Below, one piece after another: positions 1 to 7,940 of a stretch of DNA of 64,000 bases. This DNA is from UBA1756 sp045130235 (GTDB taxonomy: Bacteria; Bacteroidota; Bacteroidia; Bacteroidales; WCHB1-69): positions 48,403-112,402 of the forward strand of contig JBGUPJ010000025.1 in NCBI GenBank assembly GCA_045130235.1, written 5' to 3'. The notes beneath the pieces are model-generated. The model was not told the DNA's origin. It searched no databases and worked only from the letters and a program-made list of their open reading frames with translations. The position numbers were made by a program, and so were the translations under genes. Numbering within the stretch: the first letter of the stretch is position 1; every line of letters begins with the position of its first letter.

Positions 1-1
1 C

Positions 2-2464
2 ACCCGCTCGTATCGAAGCCACGAGCGTGGTTTCTATAATGTGACCGGCGTGCCCTACAAACAGCTGCTCATCGATTGGTATCGTTATTATTATGTTCTT
101 TATAAAAAAGATATTAAACGGGATAAACCAGCCGATGATGGCCTGCTGAAACGCCCCAAGGCGAAGCGCGACTACAACCAGTTCCGCCTATCGCCCGACG
201 GCAAGAGCTATGCTTACGTCACCAATGAGGCGGGTAAAGTAACCATTTGGATGTATCGCGAGGGCGACAAAAAGCCGCGCCGCATCTACCATCGTTTCCA
301 TAAAACAGAAGACAATCCCGACCTCAGCTTCCCGCTGCTGGCTTGGCATCCCAATGGTGACATTCTGGGTTTCACCATCGAAGATGCAGGACGTTGCTAC
401 TATTATCCTTATAATATTGAAGAGAAAAAATGCGAGAAACGGCTGTTGGTAGATGTGGAGAAAATTACCGACATATCCTTCTCCACCGATGGTAAGCTGC
501 TGCTGTTCTCGGGCTTCCAGCACGGACAGTCTGACATCTTTGTCTATAGCCTCCGCGCACGCTCCTTCCAAAATCTCACCAACGATTTCTACGACGATTA
601 TGCCCCCCGTTTCATCAACAATAACAAACAGATCGTCTTCTCATCCAACCGTCCCGACAACCAGCTTCATCCCAAGGAACGCTTCGACCAGCTGAATCCC
701 CAGTCCAACTATGACCTTTTTATGTACGACTACTCCACCAAATCGTCTGATTTGATGCAGCTTACCTATACTCCCACTGCCAAGGAGACCGATATACGTC
801 CGCTGGCCGACGGCGGCATCACCTACCTGAGCGACGAGAACGGCATCCGCAACCGCTATGTGGCACAGTTCGACAGCACCATCAGTCGCATTGATACCAC
901 CATCCATTATGCCTATTATGCGAATAGTCAGGTGGTAACCAACCGTGCGTATAGTATCTTGGAGCAGGATTATTCGCCCGAAACGGGACAGGTGGCCGAG
1001 GTGATGTTGCGCAAAGGAGCGAAAAGACTGTACATCAGTCCGATAGAGGAACAACCCCTGTCGGCTGAACTCACCAAGGCGGCTTTTGTGACACAGATGG
1101 AGGCCAACCAGGCCCGCCGCGACAGCATCCAGCAGGCCAACCAGAAAAGCGCCTCGTCGGGTACACGCCACCGCGGCTTCCGCCAGATTCATCGCAGCGA
1201 CCTGTCGGGCAATCGCTCTGACGGCATGGACGAGGGCGACAGCAGTTCATTCACCCGTGTGGCCGCCCGAAACTATTATACACAATTTTCTATCAACCAG
1301 TTGGTTACACAGGCTGACTTTAGCTTCCTCAATACTACTTACCAGCAGTTTACTGGCGGCACATCGCCCGTTTACCTGAACACTGGCATCAATGCCCTCG
1401 TCATGGTGGGCATCAATGATCTGTTTGAGGATTACCGCATTACAGGCGGTTTCCGCCTCTCGTTCGACCTGCAGAGCAACGAGTTTATGTTCAGCTACGA
1501 GGACCTCCACCGCCGCCTCGACCATCAGGTGGTGGTGTATCGCCAGAGTATCAAATCCATTATCGGCGATTATTACTACAAACAGCACGCCAACAGCGTC
1601 TTCTATATCATGAAGTACCCGTTCGACAAATTCAACAGTTTGCGACTGACACTGACGGGCCGATACGAGACCAACATCATGGCGGGACTTAACGACTATT
1701 CGTTGAAGATGCCCGATGAGCGGCATGTGTGGGGCGGTGTGAAGTTGGAGTACGTGTTTGATTCTTCGAAAGAGTTGTTCACCAACTTGTGGAAGGGCAG
1801 CAAAATCAAGCTGTGCTTGGAATACCAGCACCGTGTGGACCGCGAAAATATGTACCTTTTTGTGGCTGGACTTGACATCCGCAAGTCGGTGAAGGTGTTC
1901 CGCAACATGACGTGGGCTACGCGCTTTGCCGCCTCCACCAACTTTGGCAGCAGCCGGTTGGTTTATTACATGGGCGGCGTTGACAACTGGATTTTCGCCA
2001 AGTTCGACAGCGATATTTGGGTGGACCAGAGCAAGAATTACGCTTATCAGACCTTGGCCACCAACATGCGCGGTTTCAAGCAGAACATCCGCAATGGCAC
2101 CTCCTTTGCGTTGCTCAGCACCGAGTTGCGCATCCCGTTCGTGCAGCTGATTGCCCGCCGGCAGATCTCCAACCAGTTCTTCAACTCGCTACAGCTGGTG
2201 CTGTTCGGCGATGTGGGTACCGCATGGACGGGCGTTTCTCCGTACTCAGACGAAAACTGCCTTTATACTCGCTGGGTGTATGCTGGCGATATCACGGTGC
2301 GGGTGAAACGGCAGGTGGAGCCCATCATTGGTGGTTTCGGCCTCGGCCTGCGGGCCAGTTTGTTCGGCTATTTCCTCCGGCTGGATTATGCATGGGGTGT
2401 GGAGGATTTCAAGATAGAGGATAAGACGGGAATGCTGCATTTTTCGATAGGATTGGATTTTTAA
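2..2464 (+). CDS. Beta-propeller (PD40/TolB-like) plus C-terminal outer-membrane barrel protein, 5'-truncated by window edge
   Basis: The reading frame is open from base 2 with no stop upstream. The first in-window start-like codon (GTG at 41) is therefore probably internal and the gene begins outside the window. The visible ~820 residues begin with WD40-like PD40 blades (FRLSPDGKSYAYV, DISFSTDGKLLLFSG, PRFINNNKQIVFSSN). A low-complexity linker rich in Q, S and R follows at about residues 360-420. The rest is aromatic-rich alternating beta-strand sequence ending in IGLDF, a terminal-Phe barrel signature. The last ~130 residues (FGDVGTAW, GLGLRASLFGYFLRLDYAWG) resemble the Omp85/surface-antigen barrel. 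Such propeller-barrel proteins are common in Bacteroidota and poorly characterised. I infer an outer-membrane location; function is unknown. Confidence 0.75.
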   Translation, partial: TRSYRSHERGFYNVTGVPYKQLLIDWYRYYYVLYKKDIKRDKPADDGLLKRPKAKRDYNQFRLSPDGKSYAYVTNEAGKVTIWMYREGDKKPRRIYHRFHKTEDNPDLSFPLLAWHPNGDILGFTIEDAGRCYYYPYNIEEKKCEKRLLVDVEKITDISFSTDGKLLLFSGFQHGQSDIFVYSLRARSFQNLTNDFYDDYAPRFINNNKQIVFSSNRPDNQLHPKERFDQLNPQSNYDLFMYDYSTKSSDLMQLTYTPTAKETDIRPLADGGITYLSDENGIRNRYVAQFDSTISRIDTTIHYAYYANSQVVTNRAYSILEQDYSPETGQVAEVMLRKGAKRLYISPIEEQPLSAELTKAAFVTQMEANQARRDSIQQANQKSASSGTRHRGFRQIHRSDLSGNRSDGMDEGDSSSFTRVAARNYYTQFSINQLVTQADFSFLNTTYQQFTGGTSPVYLNTGINALVMVGINDLFEDYRITGGFRLSFDLQSNEFMFSYEDLHRRLDHQVVVYRQSIKSIIGDYYYKQHANSVFYIMKYPFDKFNSLRLTLTGRYETNIMAGLNDYSLKMPDERHVWGGVKLEYVFDSSKELFTNLWKGSKIKLCLEYQHRVDRENMYLFVAGLDIRKSVKVFRNMTWATRFAASTNFGSSRLVYYMGGVDNWIFAKFDSDIWVDQSKNYAYQTLATNMRGFKQNIRNGTSFALLSTELRIPFVQLIARRQISNQFFNSLQLVLFGDVGTAWTGVSPYSDENCLYTRWVYAGDITVRVKRQVEPIIGGFGLGLRASLFGYFLRLDYAWGVEDFKIEDKTGMLHFSIGLDF

Positions 2465-2502
2465 TAGATTGATATTTAATACGTTATTAAAAAAATTAAA
2501 TT

Positions 2503-3363
2503 ATGAAAACAAAAGTAGCAATTATTGGTTATGGAAACATTGGTCGTGCGGTGGAGCAGGCGCTTCAGGTGGCCGATGATATGGAATTGGTTGGTATTTA
2601 TCATCACAACGATGACATGAATGCAGTGCAGGCGGATGTGGCGGTGTTGTGTACTCCTACCCGCGAGGTGCCCGCTTTTGCGGAGAAGTTGCTGTCGCGG
2701 GGCATCTGCACGGTTGACAGTTTCGACATCCACACGCAGATTGTGGAGTTGCGTCGCCGCTTGATGCCGCAGTCCAAGGAGCATAAGGCAGTCAGCATCA
2801 TCGCTGCCGGCTGGGATCCGGGTTCCGACTCCATGGTGCGTGCCCTCTTGCAGGCCATCGCCCCGAAGGGTCTCACTTACACCAACTTCGGTCCCGGCCG
2901 TAGCATGGGACATACCGTCGCCGCCAAGGCCATCGCGGGGGTCAAGGATGCGCTCTCAATGACCATACCGCTCGGCTCAGGGGTACATCGACGTATGGTA
3001 TATGTGGTGCTGGAGGATGGCGCCGACTTCGCCACCGTGGAGAAAAACCTTCTCGCCGACGACTATTTTGCCCATGATGAGACCCATGTGGTGCAGGTGA
3101 ATTCTATTGATGAGTTGAACAATGTGGCGCATGGCGTGAACCTCGTGCGTTCGGGCGTGAGCGGAACCACTCACAACCAGCGTTTTGAGTTCAACATGGA
3201 GATCAACAACCCTGCGCTCACCGGTCAGGTGTTGGTGGCCTGCGCCCGTGCGGCTCACCGGCTCACCGCCGAACAGCGTTACGGCACCTACACCATGATT
3301 GAAATCGCCCCAGTATATATGCTGCCCGGCGATGACGAGATGTGGGTAGGGAAGTTGGTGTAA
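2503..3363 (+). CDS. ddh: meso-diaminopimelate D-dehydrogenase
   Basis: This enzyme catalyses NADPH-dependent reductive amination of L-2-amino-6-oxopimelate to meso-DAP, a one-step shortcut in lysine and peptidoglycan synthesis in the cytoplasm. The 286-residue protein opens with a Rossmann dinucleotide site (VAIIGYGNIGRAVEQAL, residues 5-21). It carries the family motifs AAGWDPGSDS (about 106-115) and FGPGRSMGHTVAAKAI (about 129-144). Length is slightly under that of the Corynebacterium enzyme and in line with Bacteroidota members. The start at 2503 lies 38 bp after the preceding stop in an AT-rich leader. The closest alternative is a homoserine-dehydrogenase-like oxidoreductase, but the motifs favour DAP dehydrogenase strongly. 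Confidence 0.9.
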   Translation: MKTKVAIIGYGNIGRAVEQALQVADDMELVGIYHHNDDMNAVQADVAVLCTPTREVPAFAEKLLSRGICTVDSFDIHTQIVELRRRLMPQSKEHKAVSIIAAGWDPGSDSMVRALLQAIAPKGLTYTNFGPGRSMGHTVAAKAIAGVKDALSMTIPLGSGVHRRMVYVVLEDGADFATVEKNLLADDYFAHDETHVVQVNSIDELNNVAHGVNLVRSGVSGTTHNQRFEFNMEINNPALTGQVLVACARAAHRLTAEQRYGTYTMIEIAPVYMLPGDDEMWVGKLV

Positions 3364-3390
3364 TAAGGTTGCAAAATCCATATTGTTTCA

Positions 3391-3422
3391 GAACCGTGCC
3401 ATTGGAACCCTTGGCACGGTTC
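3391..3422 (+). terminator. Stem-loop after ddh
   Basis: An 11-bp perfect inverted repeat (GAACCGTGCCA / TGGCACGGTTC) with a 10-nt loop lies 27 bp past the ddh stop. It lacks a T-run on either side, so it may be a weak or Rho-independent-like terminator, or an mRNA 3' stabiliser. Confidence 0.4.
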
Positions 3423-3458
3423 AAACCATAAACAGAAGTCTTCAAATAAATATGAATG

Positions 3459-3492
3459 AAAAAAAAGCAGCGGCAATTTCTTGTCGCTGCTT
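3459..3492 (-). terminator. Intrinsic terminator of tRNA-His
   Basis: A 12-bp hairpin (AAGCAGCGGCAA, loop, TTGTCGCTGCTT; 3465-3492, one G-T pair) is followed on the minus strand by a run of six or more T (complement of the A-run at 3459-3464). It sits 8 nt downstream of the tRNA-His 3' end. Confidence 0.75.
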
Positions 3493-3500
3493 CGCTTTTG

Positions 3501-3575
3501 GGCGGCAGGTCGGATTCGAACCGACGACCCACGGAACCACAATCCGGTACTCTAACCAACTGAGCTACAACCGCC
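3501..3575 (-). tRNA. tRNA-His (GTG)
   Basis: The reverse complement folds as a cloverleaf: D-arm GCTCAGTTGGTTAGAGT, anticodon loop TTGTGGT (anticodon GTG), and T-arm GTCGG TTCGAAT CCGAC. The extra 5' G opposite C73 (G-1:C73), diagnostic of tRNA-His, is encoded. The acceptor stem has one T-T mismatch at 6-67. CCA is not encoded. A -7 box (3589-3596) and a terminator (3459-3492) make it a stand-alone unit. Confidence 0.95.
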
Positions 3576-3588
3576 ATGTTTGAGGGTG

Positions 3589-3596
3589 CAAAATTA
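3589..3596 (-). promoter_or_regulatory. -7 box for tRNA-His
   Basis: TAATTTTG on the minus strand matches the Bacteroidota sigma-ABfr -7 consensus TAnnTTTG, 13 bp upstream of the tRNA 5' end. Confidence 0.6.
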
Positions 3597-3788
3597 CAAC
3601 TTTTTTCATCACTTTTTACAAATTCTTGAAAAAATTTTTTAATTATCAATTTATTGATAAACAAAAGATTGCGATTTTGACCCAAATCTTCCTTCTCTCG
3701 CATCACCCAATATTTGGGCAAACCGATGGCAATCTTTTCGCATCGCGTCTTTTTTCGCTTTTCCCTTGCTTCTTATTGATTTTTCTCG

Positions 3789-3796
3789 TAATTTTG
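3789..3796 (+). promoter_or_regulatory. -7 box for the GIN-domain gene
   Basis: TAATTTTG followed by CAGCC, 37 bp upstream of the ATG at 3834; a typical Bacteroidota promoter core. Confidence 0.6.
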
Positions 3797-3833
3797 CAGC
3801 CGTAATTTTCGGCAACATTAAAAATCTATAATT

Positions 3834-4784
3834 ATGAAGAAATTTTTCGCATTATTTGTCGCACTCTGCACTTTTGCAGCCGTCAGCGCCGCCGACATTC
3901 CCGGCAACCAGGACCTGAAACAGGACACCCGTATCGTCACCGAATTCCAACAGGTGGTCGTCACCGCCGACTTCAACATCAAACTCGACTATGCCATCTC
4001 CCCCAAAGTCATGGTAGAGGCCGAGTCGAACCTGCTGCCCTACATCATCACCGAGGTGAAGGGCAAGACCCTCAACATCTACGTTGAAAAGAAGACCCGC
4101 CTCGCGCCCAACTACCCCATCACCATCACCCTCTCCACCTCCATGCTCAACAAGTTGCAGTTCAAGGGCGAAGGTAACATCACCGCCGACGGCATCCCGT
4201 CCGACAAGATGGACCTCTCGCTGGCTGGAAAAGGTCAGTGCAACATCACCAACCTGAAAACCGGTAGCCTCAAGGTGGCCGCCACCGGCAATTTCGAGGT
4301 AAATATGAAGGATGTGGTTTGTAGTAGCGCTGTTAAGATTTCCATGTCTGACAACGTGACCGGCAACATCAACAACTTCACCGCCCCCAAAGTGGAAGTG
4401 GAAGCCAACTCGCTCGAAGGCTCCCGCTGGGGTAGCCTGCAAACCGATGCCCTCACCCTCAAGGTGAACAACGCCGGCAATATGGACTTCACCGGTTTCG
4501 CTGGCAAGGATGTCAATGTTACGATGACCAGCACGGGTGCTATCACCATGGCAGGCACCGCCCGCAATGTCAACATTACCGCCTCCAATGCCTCCAAGTT
4601 CGATGCGCTGAACCTCGCCGCTGAAAAGGCTAAGGTGGTCAACAATGGTACCGGCGACCTCGGCGTGGCCGCCTCCTCCAGCCTCGATGTCACCATCACC
4701 TCCTCCGGCAGCGTGATGTTCAAGGGCGACCTCAAAATCAGCTACACCAGCAACGGTTCTGGCCAGCTCGTCAAGAAAAAATAA
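3834..4784 (+). CDS. Exported head-GIN domain (DUF2807) protein
   Basis: The 316-residue protein has a signal peptide (MKKFFALFVALCTFAAVSAA, cleavage near residue 20). The mature part is a repetitive beta-solenoid-like fold: TEFQQVVVTADFNIKLDY at the start, then strands spaced about every 20 residues (LQFKGEGNITADG, LSLAGKGQCNITNL, VTITSSGSVMFKGDL). This is the pattern of DUF2807, the putative auto-transporter adhesin head-GIN domain widespread in Bacteroidota. It lacks a lipobox and a T9SS tail, so a periplasmic or surface location is uncertain. It has its own promoter and terminator. Biological role is unknown; adhesion is only the family label. Confidence 0.8.
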   Translation: MKKFFALFVALCTFAAVSAADIPGNQDLKQDTRIVTEFQQVVVTADFNIKLDYAISPKVMVEAESNLLPYIITEVKGKTLNIYVEKKTRLAPNYPITITLSTSMLNKLQFKGEGNITADGIPSDKMDLSLAGKGQCNITNLKTGSLKVAATGNFEVNMKDVVCSSAVKISMSDNVTGNINNFTAPKVEVEANSLEGSRWGSLQTDALTLKVNNAGNMDFTGFAGKDVNVTMTSTGAITMAGTARNVNITASNASKFDALNLAAEKAKVVNNGTGDLGVAASSSLDVTITSSGSVMFKGDLKISYTSNGSGQLVKKK

Positions 4785-4805
4785 GCGTTTCCGCTTCTCT
4801 ACTAT

Positions 4806-4830
4806 AGCACGGTTTCGGCCGTGCTTTTTT
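4806..4830 (+). terminator. Intrinsic terminator after the GIN-domain gene
   Basis: A 7-bp stem AGCACGG / CCGTGCT with a 6-nt loop is followed by a run of T. Confidence 0.75.
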
Positions 4831-4867
4831 ATTTGATATTACTTGTAAAATATTGATTTTCAAAATA

Positions 4868-5524
4868 ATGAATTGTAGAAGAATTCTGTCGACCATCTGC
4901 CTCTTCTTTGTCTTAGGCATGGCCTTTGCGCAGCATCCCGCTGTGCAGACCGGCGACCTGCTGTTTGTGGGCATCCCGTCCGACTATACCATCCACGACG
5001 ACACCACCATGACCGGTGCCATCGCTGCCGCCACGGGCTCCGGCGACACCGAATATATCCATGTCGCTATCCTTGAGGTGGATGTAGTGGGCAGCCTGTG
5101 GATTATCGATGCCACCCTCAAGCACGGCGTGGCCCGCTATCCCATCGACACTTTCCTTACCGACTTCACGCTGAAGGATGGCTCCCAGCCGCTGCTGCGC
5201 ATCATGCGCCTCAACGACAATCGCCATGCTGCTGAGTATGTGGAGAATGCCAAGCGTTTTTGCGGACTTGTGTATAACATGTCCTTCGTTCCCGACCCTA
5301 AAGCCAAGTATTGCAGCGAGTTGGTGCGCGACTCCTACATCGAGAATGGCGACTATATTTTCACAGCTTCCCCCATGAATTTCAAAGGTCCCGACGGCAC
5401 TTTCCCGCTGTATTGGGTGCAGCTGTTCGAACTGATTGGGCAGCCCATCCCGCAAGGGGTGTTAGGTACCAATCCCAACGACATGATCAAGGAGAAGTGC
5501 ATCCACTTTGTGGGTGACATGTAG
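4868..5524 (+). CDS. YiiX/YebB-like permuted NlpC/P60 cysteine hydrolase, exported
   Basis: The 218-residue protein starts at ATG 4868; a TTG five codons upstream is less likely. It has a signal peptide (RRILSTICLFFVLGMAFAQ). The mature protein shows the permuted papain-like layout: GDLLFVGIPS near the start, a histidine in YIHVAILEV (about residue 64-72), and the cysteine in KYCSELVRDSY (about 151-161). This matches the DUF830/YiiX group, which hydrolyse or transfer amide or ester bonds in envelope or lipid substrates. The substrate cannot be read from the sequence. It is expressed separately from the upstream gene, whose terminator precedes it, and converges on hydE. Confidence 0.75.
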   Translation: MNCRRILSTICLFFVLGMAFAQHPAVQTGDLLFVGIPSDYTIHDDTTMTGAIAAATGSGDTEYIHVAILEVDVVGSLWIIDATLKHGVARYPIDTFLTDFTLKDGSQPLLRIMRLNDNRHAAEYVENAKRFCGLVYNMSFVPDPKAKYCSELVRDSYIENGDYIFTASPMNFKGPDGTFPLYWVQLFELIGQPIPQGVLGTNPNDMIKEKCIHFVGDM

Positions 5525-5527
5525 AAA

Positions 5528-6613
5528 TTATTGCTGTTTTTTCCTGGTGAAGGCCGGCGAGTCGCCCCACGCGTTGTACTGGATTTCGTGACCGATCGAC
5601 TCCATCCGTTTGTCTAAGCAGAAGCGGCACTGTTCGGGTTTGTCGCCCACGCATGCCTTGTCGGGGTAAATCAGGTAATCCTCGCGGAACTCGTTGGGGG
5701 TGAGGTTGGGCATGATGACGTTGGCGCCGGCGAGGATGGCCTTTTCGCGCCCCATCAGGTCAACGGTCTGGTTGGCGGTGGCCGCCACCATATTGATATC
5801 CGGCATCATCAGTCGCAGGATGGCGATCATCTTGAGGGTGAGGTTCATCCGTTCTTCCGCAGTCGGAATCTGGTCGGCGTATGCGTACAACGGTGTATCG
5901 GGGTGGGGGATGAATGGTCCCATGCCGACCATGGCCACATCTTTGCGGAGGAAGAAGAGCAGGTCGTCGGCGAGGTCGCTGAGGGTTTGGAAGGGCAGTC
6001 CCACCATCACGCCGGTGCCTGTCTGGTAGCCGATTTTCAGCAGCTGGTCGATGCAGCCGAGCCGCTGGTGAAAGTCGTGCCGCTCGTCGTGGGGATGGAT
6101 GCGGTAGTAAAGTTCCTCGTTGGAGGCTTCGATGCGGAGCAGATAGCGGTGCGCGCCAGCCTCAAACCACTCGCGATACACCTCCTCGCTCTGTTCGCCG
6201 AGCGAGAGCGTGATGCCGAGCGAGCCGCCGTCAATCTCTTTGATCTGGCGCACAAGTCGCGTGATGCGGTCGGTGAAGACCTTGTCGCTGCGCTCGCCGC
6301 CCTGTATGGCCACCGAGCCGTAGCCGAGCTGGTGCGCCAGTCGGGCACAGCCGATCACCTCCTCGTCGGTCAGCTCGTAGCGCTCCACCTTGCGGTTGTC
6401 GCTGCGGATGCCACAGTAGAGGCACGACTTGCGACAGATGTTGCTCAGTTCGATGAGGCCGCGCAGATGCACCTGAGGACCCACATGCTCCTTCTTCACC
6501 TCAAGCGCCCTTTTCAGAAGCAGGTCCATGTCGTCGCCCTTACAGGCGAGTAGGGCAACGAGTTCCTCTTTTTCGAAATGTTGCTGGGTGAGAAGGGTGG
6601 ATATATTTTTCAT
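5528..6613 (-). CDS. hydE: [FeFe]-hydrogenase H-cluster radical SAM maturase HydE
   Basis: HydE is a radical SAM enzyme that helps build the dithiolate-bridged diiron subcluster of [FeFe] hydrogenase. The 361-residue protein, starting at MKNISTLL, carries the CxxxCxxC cluster motif at C60, C64 and C67 (CRKSCLYC). It also has HydE-typical motifs: VAIQGGERSD, GITLSLGEQ, LLRIEASNEELY and PFIPHPDTPL. A C-terminal ACVGDKPEQCRFC cysteine set is present. A -7 box lies 69 bp upstream, divergent from mnmA. HydF, HydG and the hydrogenase itself are not in the window. BioB and PylB are related, but the motif set and length favour HydE. Confidence 0.9.
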   Translation of the reverse strand: MKNISTLLTQQHFEKEELVALLACKGDDMDLLLKRALEVKKEHVGPQVHLRGLIELSNICRKSCLYCGIRSDNRKVERYELTDEEVIGCARLAHQLGYGSVAIQGGERSDKVFTDRITRLVRQIKEIDGGSLGITLSLGEQSEEVYREWFEAGAHRYLLRIEASNEELYYRIHPHDERHDFHQRLGCIDQLLKIGYQTGTGVMVGLPFQTLSDLADDLLFFLRKDVAMVGMGPFIPHPDTPLYAYADQIPTAEERMNLTLKMIAILRLMMPDINMVAATANQTVDLMGREKAILAGANVIMPNLTPNEFREDYLIYPDKACVGDKPEQCRFCLDKRMESIGHEIQYNAWGDSPAFTRKKQQ

Positions 6614-6681
6614 TATTTTAATATAAATTATTGTTTTATAATGATTTATGAAAAGATTGACACTCGTCATTTTTCTTTCGG

Positions 6682-6689
6682 CAAAAATA
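6682..6689 (-). promoter_or_regulatory. -7 box for hydE
   Basis: TATTTTTG on the minus strand, 68 bp from the hydE start; part of a divergent promoter pair with mnmA. Confidence 0.5.
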
Positions 6690-6734
6690 TTACAAAATTC
6701 CCAATATTACTATTTGTGGTTCGATTTTTAGTTG

Positions 6735-6742
6735 TAATTTTG
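6735..6742 (+). promoter_or_regulatory. -7 box for mnmA
   Basis: TAATTTTG ends 16 bp before the ATG at 6759, giving a very short leader. It also argues against the TTG at 6753 being the start. Confidence 0.6.
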
Positions 6743-6758
6743 CTGGAAATTTTTGAGG

Positions 6759-7844
6759 ATGAAGAAAAAGAAAATCTTGATGGCGATGAGCGGCGGTATC
6801 GACAGCACCGTGTCAGCGCTTTTGCTGCTGGAGCAGGGCTACGAGCTGGTGGGCGGCACCTTTCGCACGTTCGACAGCATCAAGGAGAGTTGTATCGCTA
6901 AGGAGCGCGGCTGTTGCAGCATCGACTCCATCATGGAGGCGCGCCATCTGGCTGAGCAGCTGGGTTTTGAACATCATATTTTGGATTTTCGGGATGCTTT
7001 TAAGAAGCATGTCATTGGCGATTTCATCCATGAATATATGAACGGGCGCACGCCCAACCCGTGTGTGTTGTGCAACTCTTCCATCAAGTGGGGGCTGCTG
7101 TTAGACAAAGCCGATGAGCTGGGCTGCGACGGCATTGCCACGGGGCATTATGCGCGGGTGGTGCAGCGCGACGGCCATTATTATCTGGGCACTGCCGCCG
7201 ACACCATGAAAGATCAGACCTATTTCTTGTGGCGGCTTACCGAGGAGAATTTGTCCCGCACCATCTTCCCGTTGGGGAATCTTACAAAGCCGGAGGTGCG
7301 CCAGATTGCCTTCGACCATGGCTTTAAGAAACTTTCGCAAAAAACTGAAAGTCAGGAAATTTGTTTTATTCCAGATAATGACTATCGTAGATTTTTGTCG
7401 GAGAATGTGCCCGATTTCAGCGAGATTGTAAAGCCTGGTGACTTCTTGGATCTGGATGGTAACAAGGTGGGCCAGCACGACGGTTTCCCGTTTTACACCA
7501 TCGGGCAGCGCAAGGGGTTGCGGGTGGCATTTGGCACGCCGAAGTACGTGACCGCCATTTCGGCGAAGGACAACACGGTGACGTTGGGCGACCGCGACGA
7601 ACTGTTAACCACCACTTTGCGTGCGGAGGGTTGCAGTTTCACCGACGCTGAAAGGCTGCGCGAGCATCCGCAGGTGCAGGCGCGAATCCGCTACCGGAGT
7701 GCGGCGGCGGCGGCCACTGTGAGCCTTGACGGCGACAGCCTGGAACTCCGTTTCAACGAGCCGGTATGGGGCGTAACGCCCGGACAGTCGCTGGTGCTCT
7801 ATCAGGACGGCTTGGTGGTGGGCGGCGGCCTGATAGTCGGCTGA
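6759..7844 (+). CDS. mnmA: tRNA-specific 2-thiouridylase MnmA
   Basis: MnmA thiolates U34 of tRNA-Lys, -Glu and -Gln in the cytoplasm using ATP and a persulfide. The 361-residue protein has the PP-loop ATPase motif MSGGIDSTVSALL near the N-terminus. The two catalytic cysteines lie in RTPNPCVLCN and SQEICFIPDNDYRRFL. GTGHYARV-type motif ATGHYARV and the C-terminal beta-barrel TIGQRKGLRVAFG are also present. The start ATG 6759 was preferred to TTG 6753 because of its spacing to the -7 box. It is likely monocistronic. Length and motif order are normal. Confidence 0.95.
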   Translation: MKKKKILMAMSGGIDSTVSALLLLEQGYELVGGTFRTFDSIKESCIAKERGCCSIDSIMEARHLAEQLGFEHHILDFRDAFKKHVIGDFIHEYMNGRTPNPCVLCNSSIKWGLLLDKADELGCDGIATGHYARVVQRDGHYYLGTAADTMKDQTYFLWRLTEENLSRTIFPLGNLTKPEVRQIAFDHGFKKLSQKTESQEICFIPDNDYRRFLSENVPDFSEIVKPGDFLDLDGNKVGQHDGFPFYTIGQRKGLRVAFGTPKYVTAISAKDNTVTLGDRDELLTTTLRAEGCSFTDAERLREHPQVQARIRYRSAAAAATVSLDGDSLELRFNEPVWGVTPGQSLVLYQDGLVVGGGLIVG

Positions 7845-7909
7845 TTGATAATAGCTGCTTTTTTCTTGAAAAAACGAGGAACGATATTGTTTATTTAAGC
7901 AAAAAGTTG

Positions 7910-7917
7910 TATTTTTG
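7910..7917 (+). promoter_or_regulatory. -7 box for the two-component operon
   Basis: TATTTTTG with a TTG at 7887-7889 forms a consensus -33/-7 pair, 24 bp before the ATG at 7941. Confidence 0.6.
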
Positions 7918-7940
7918 CCCTCGCATTTCAACTTTATAAT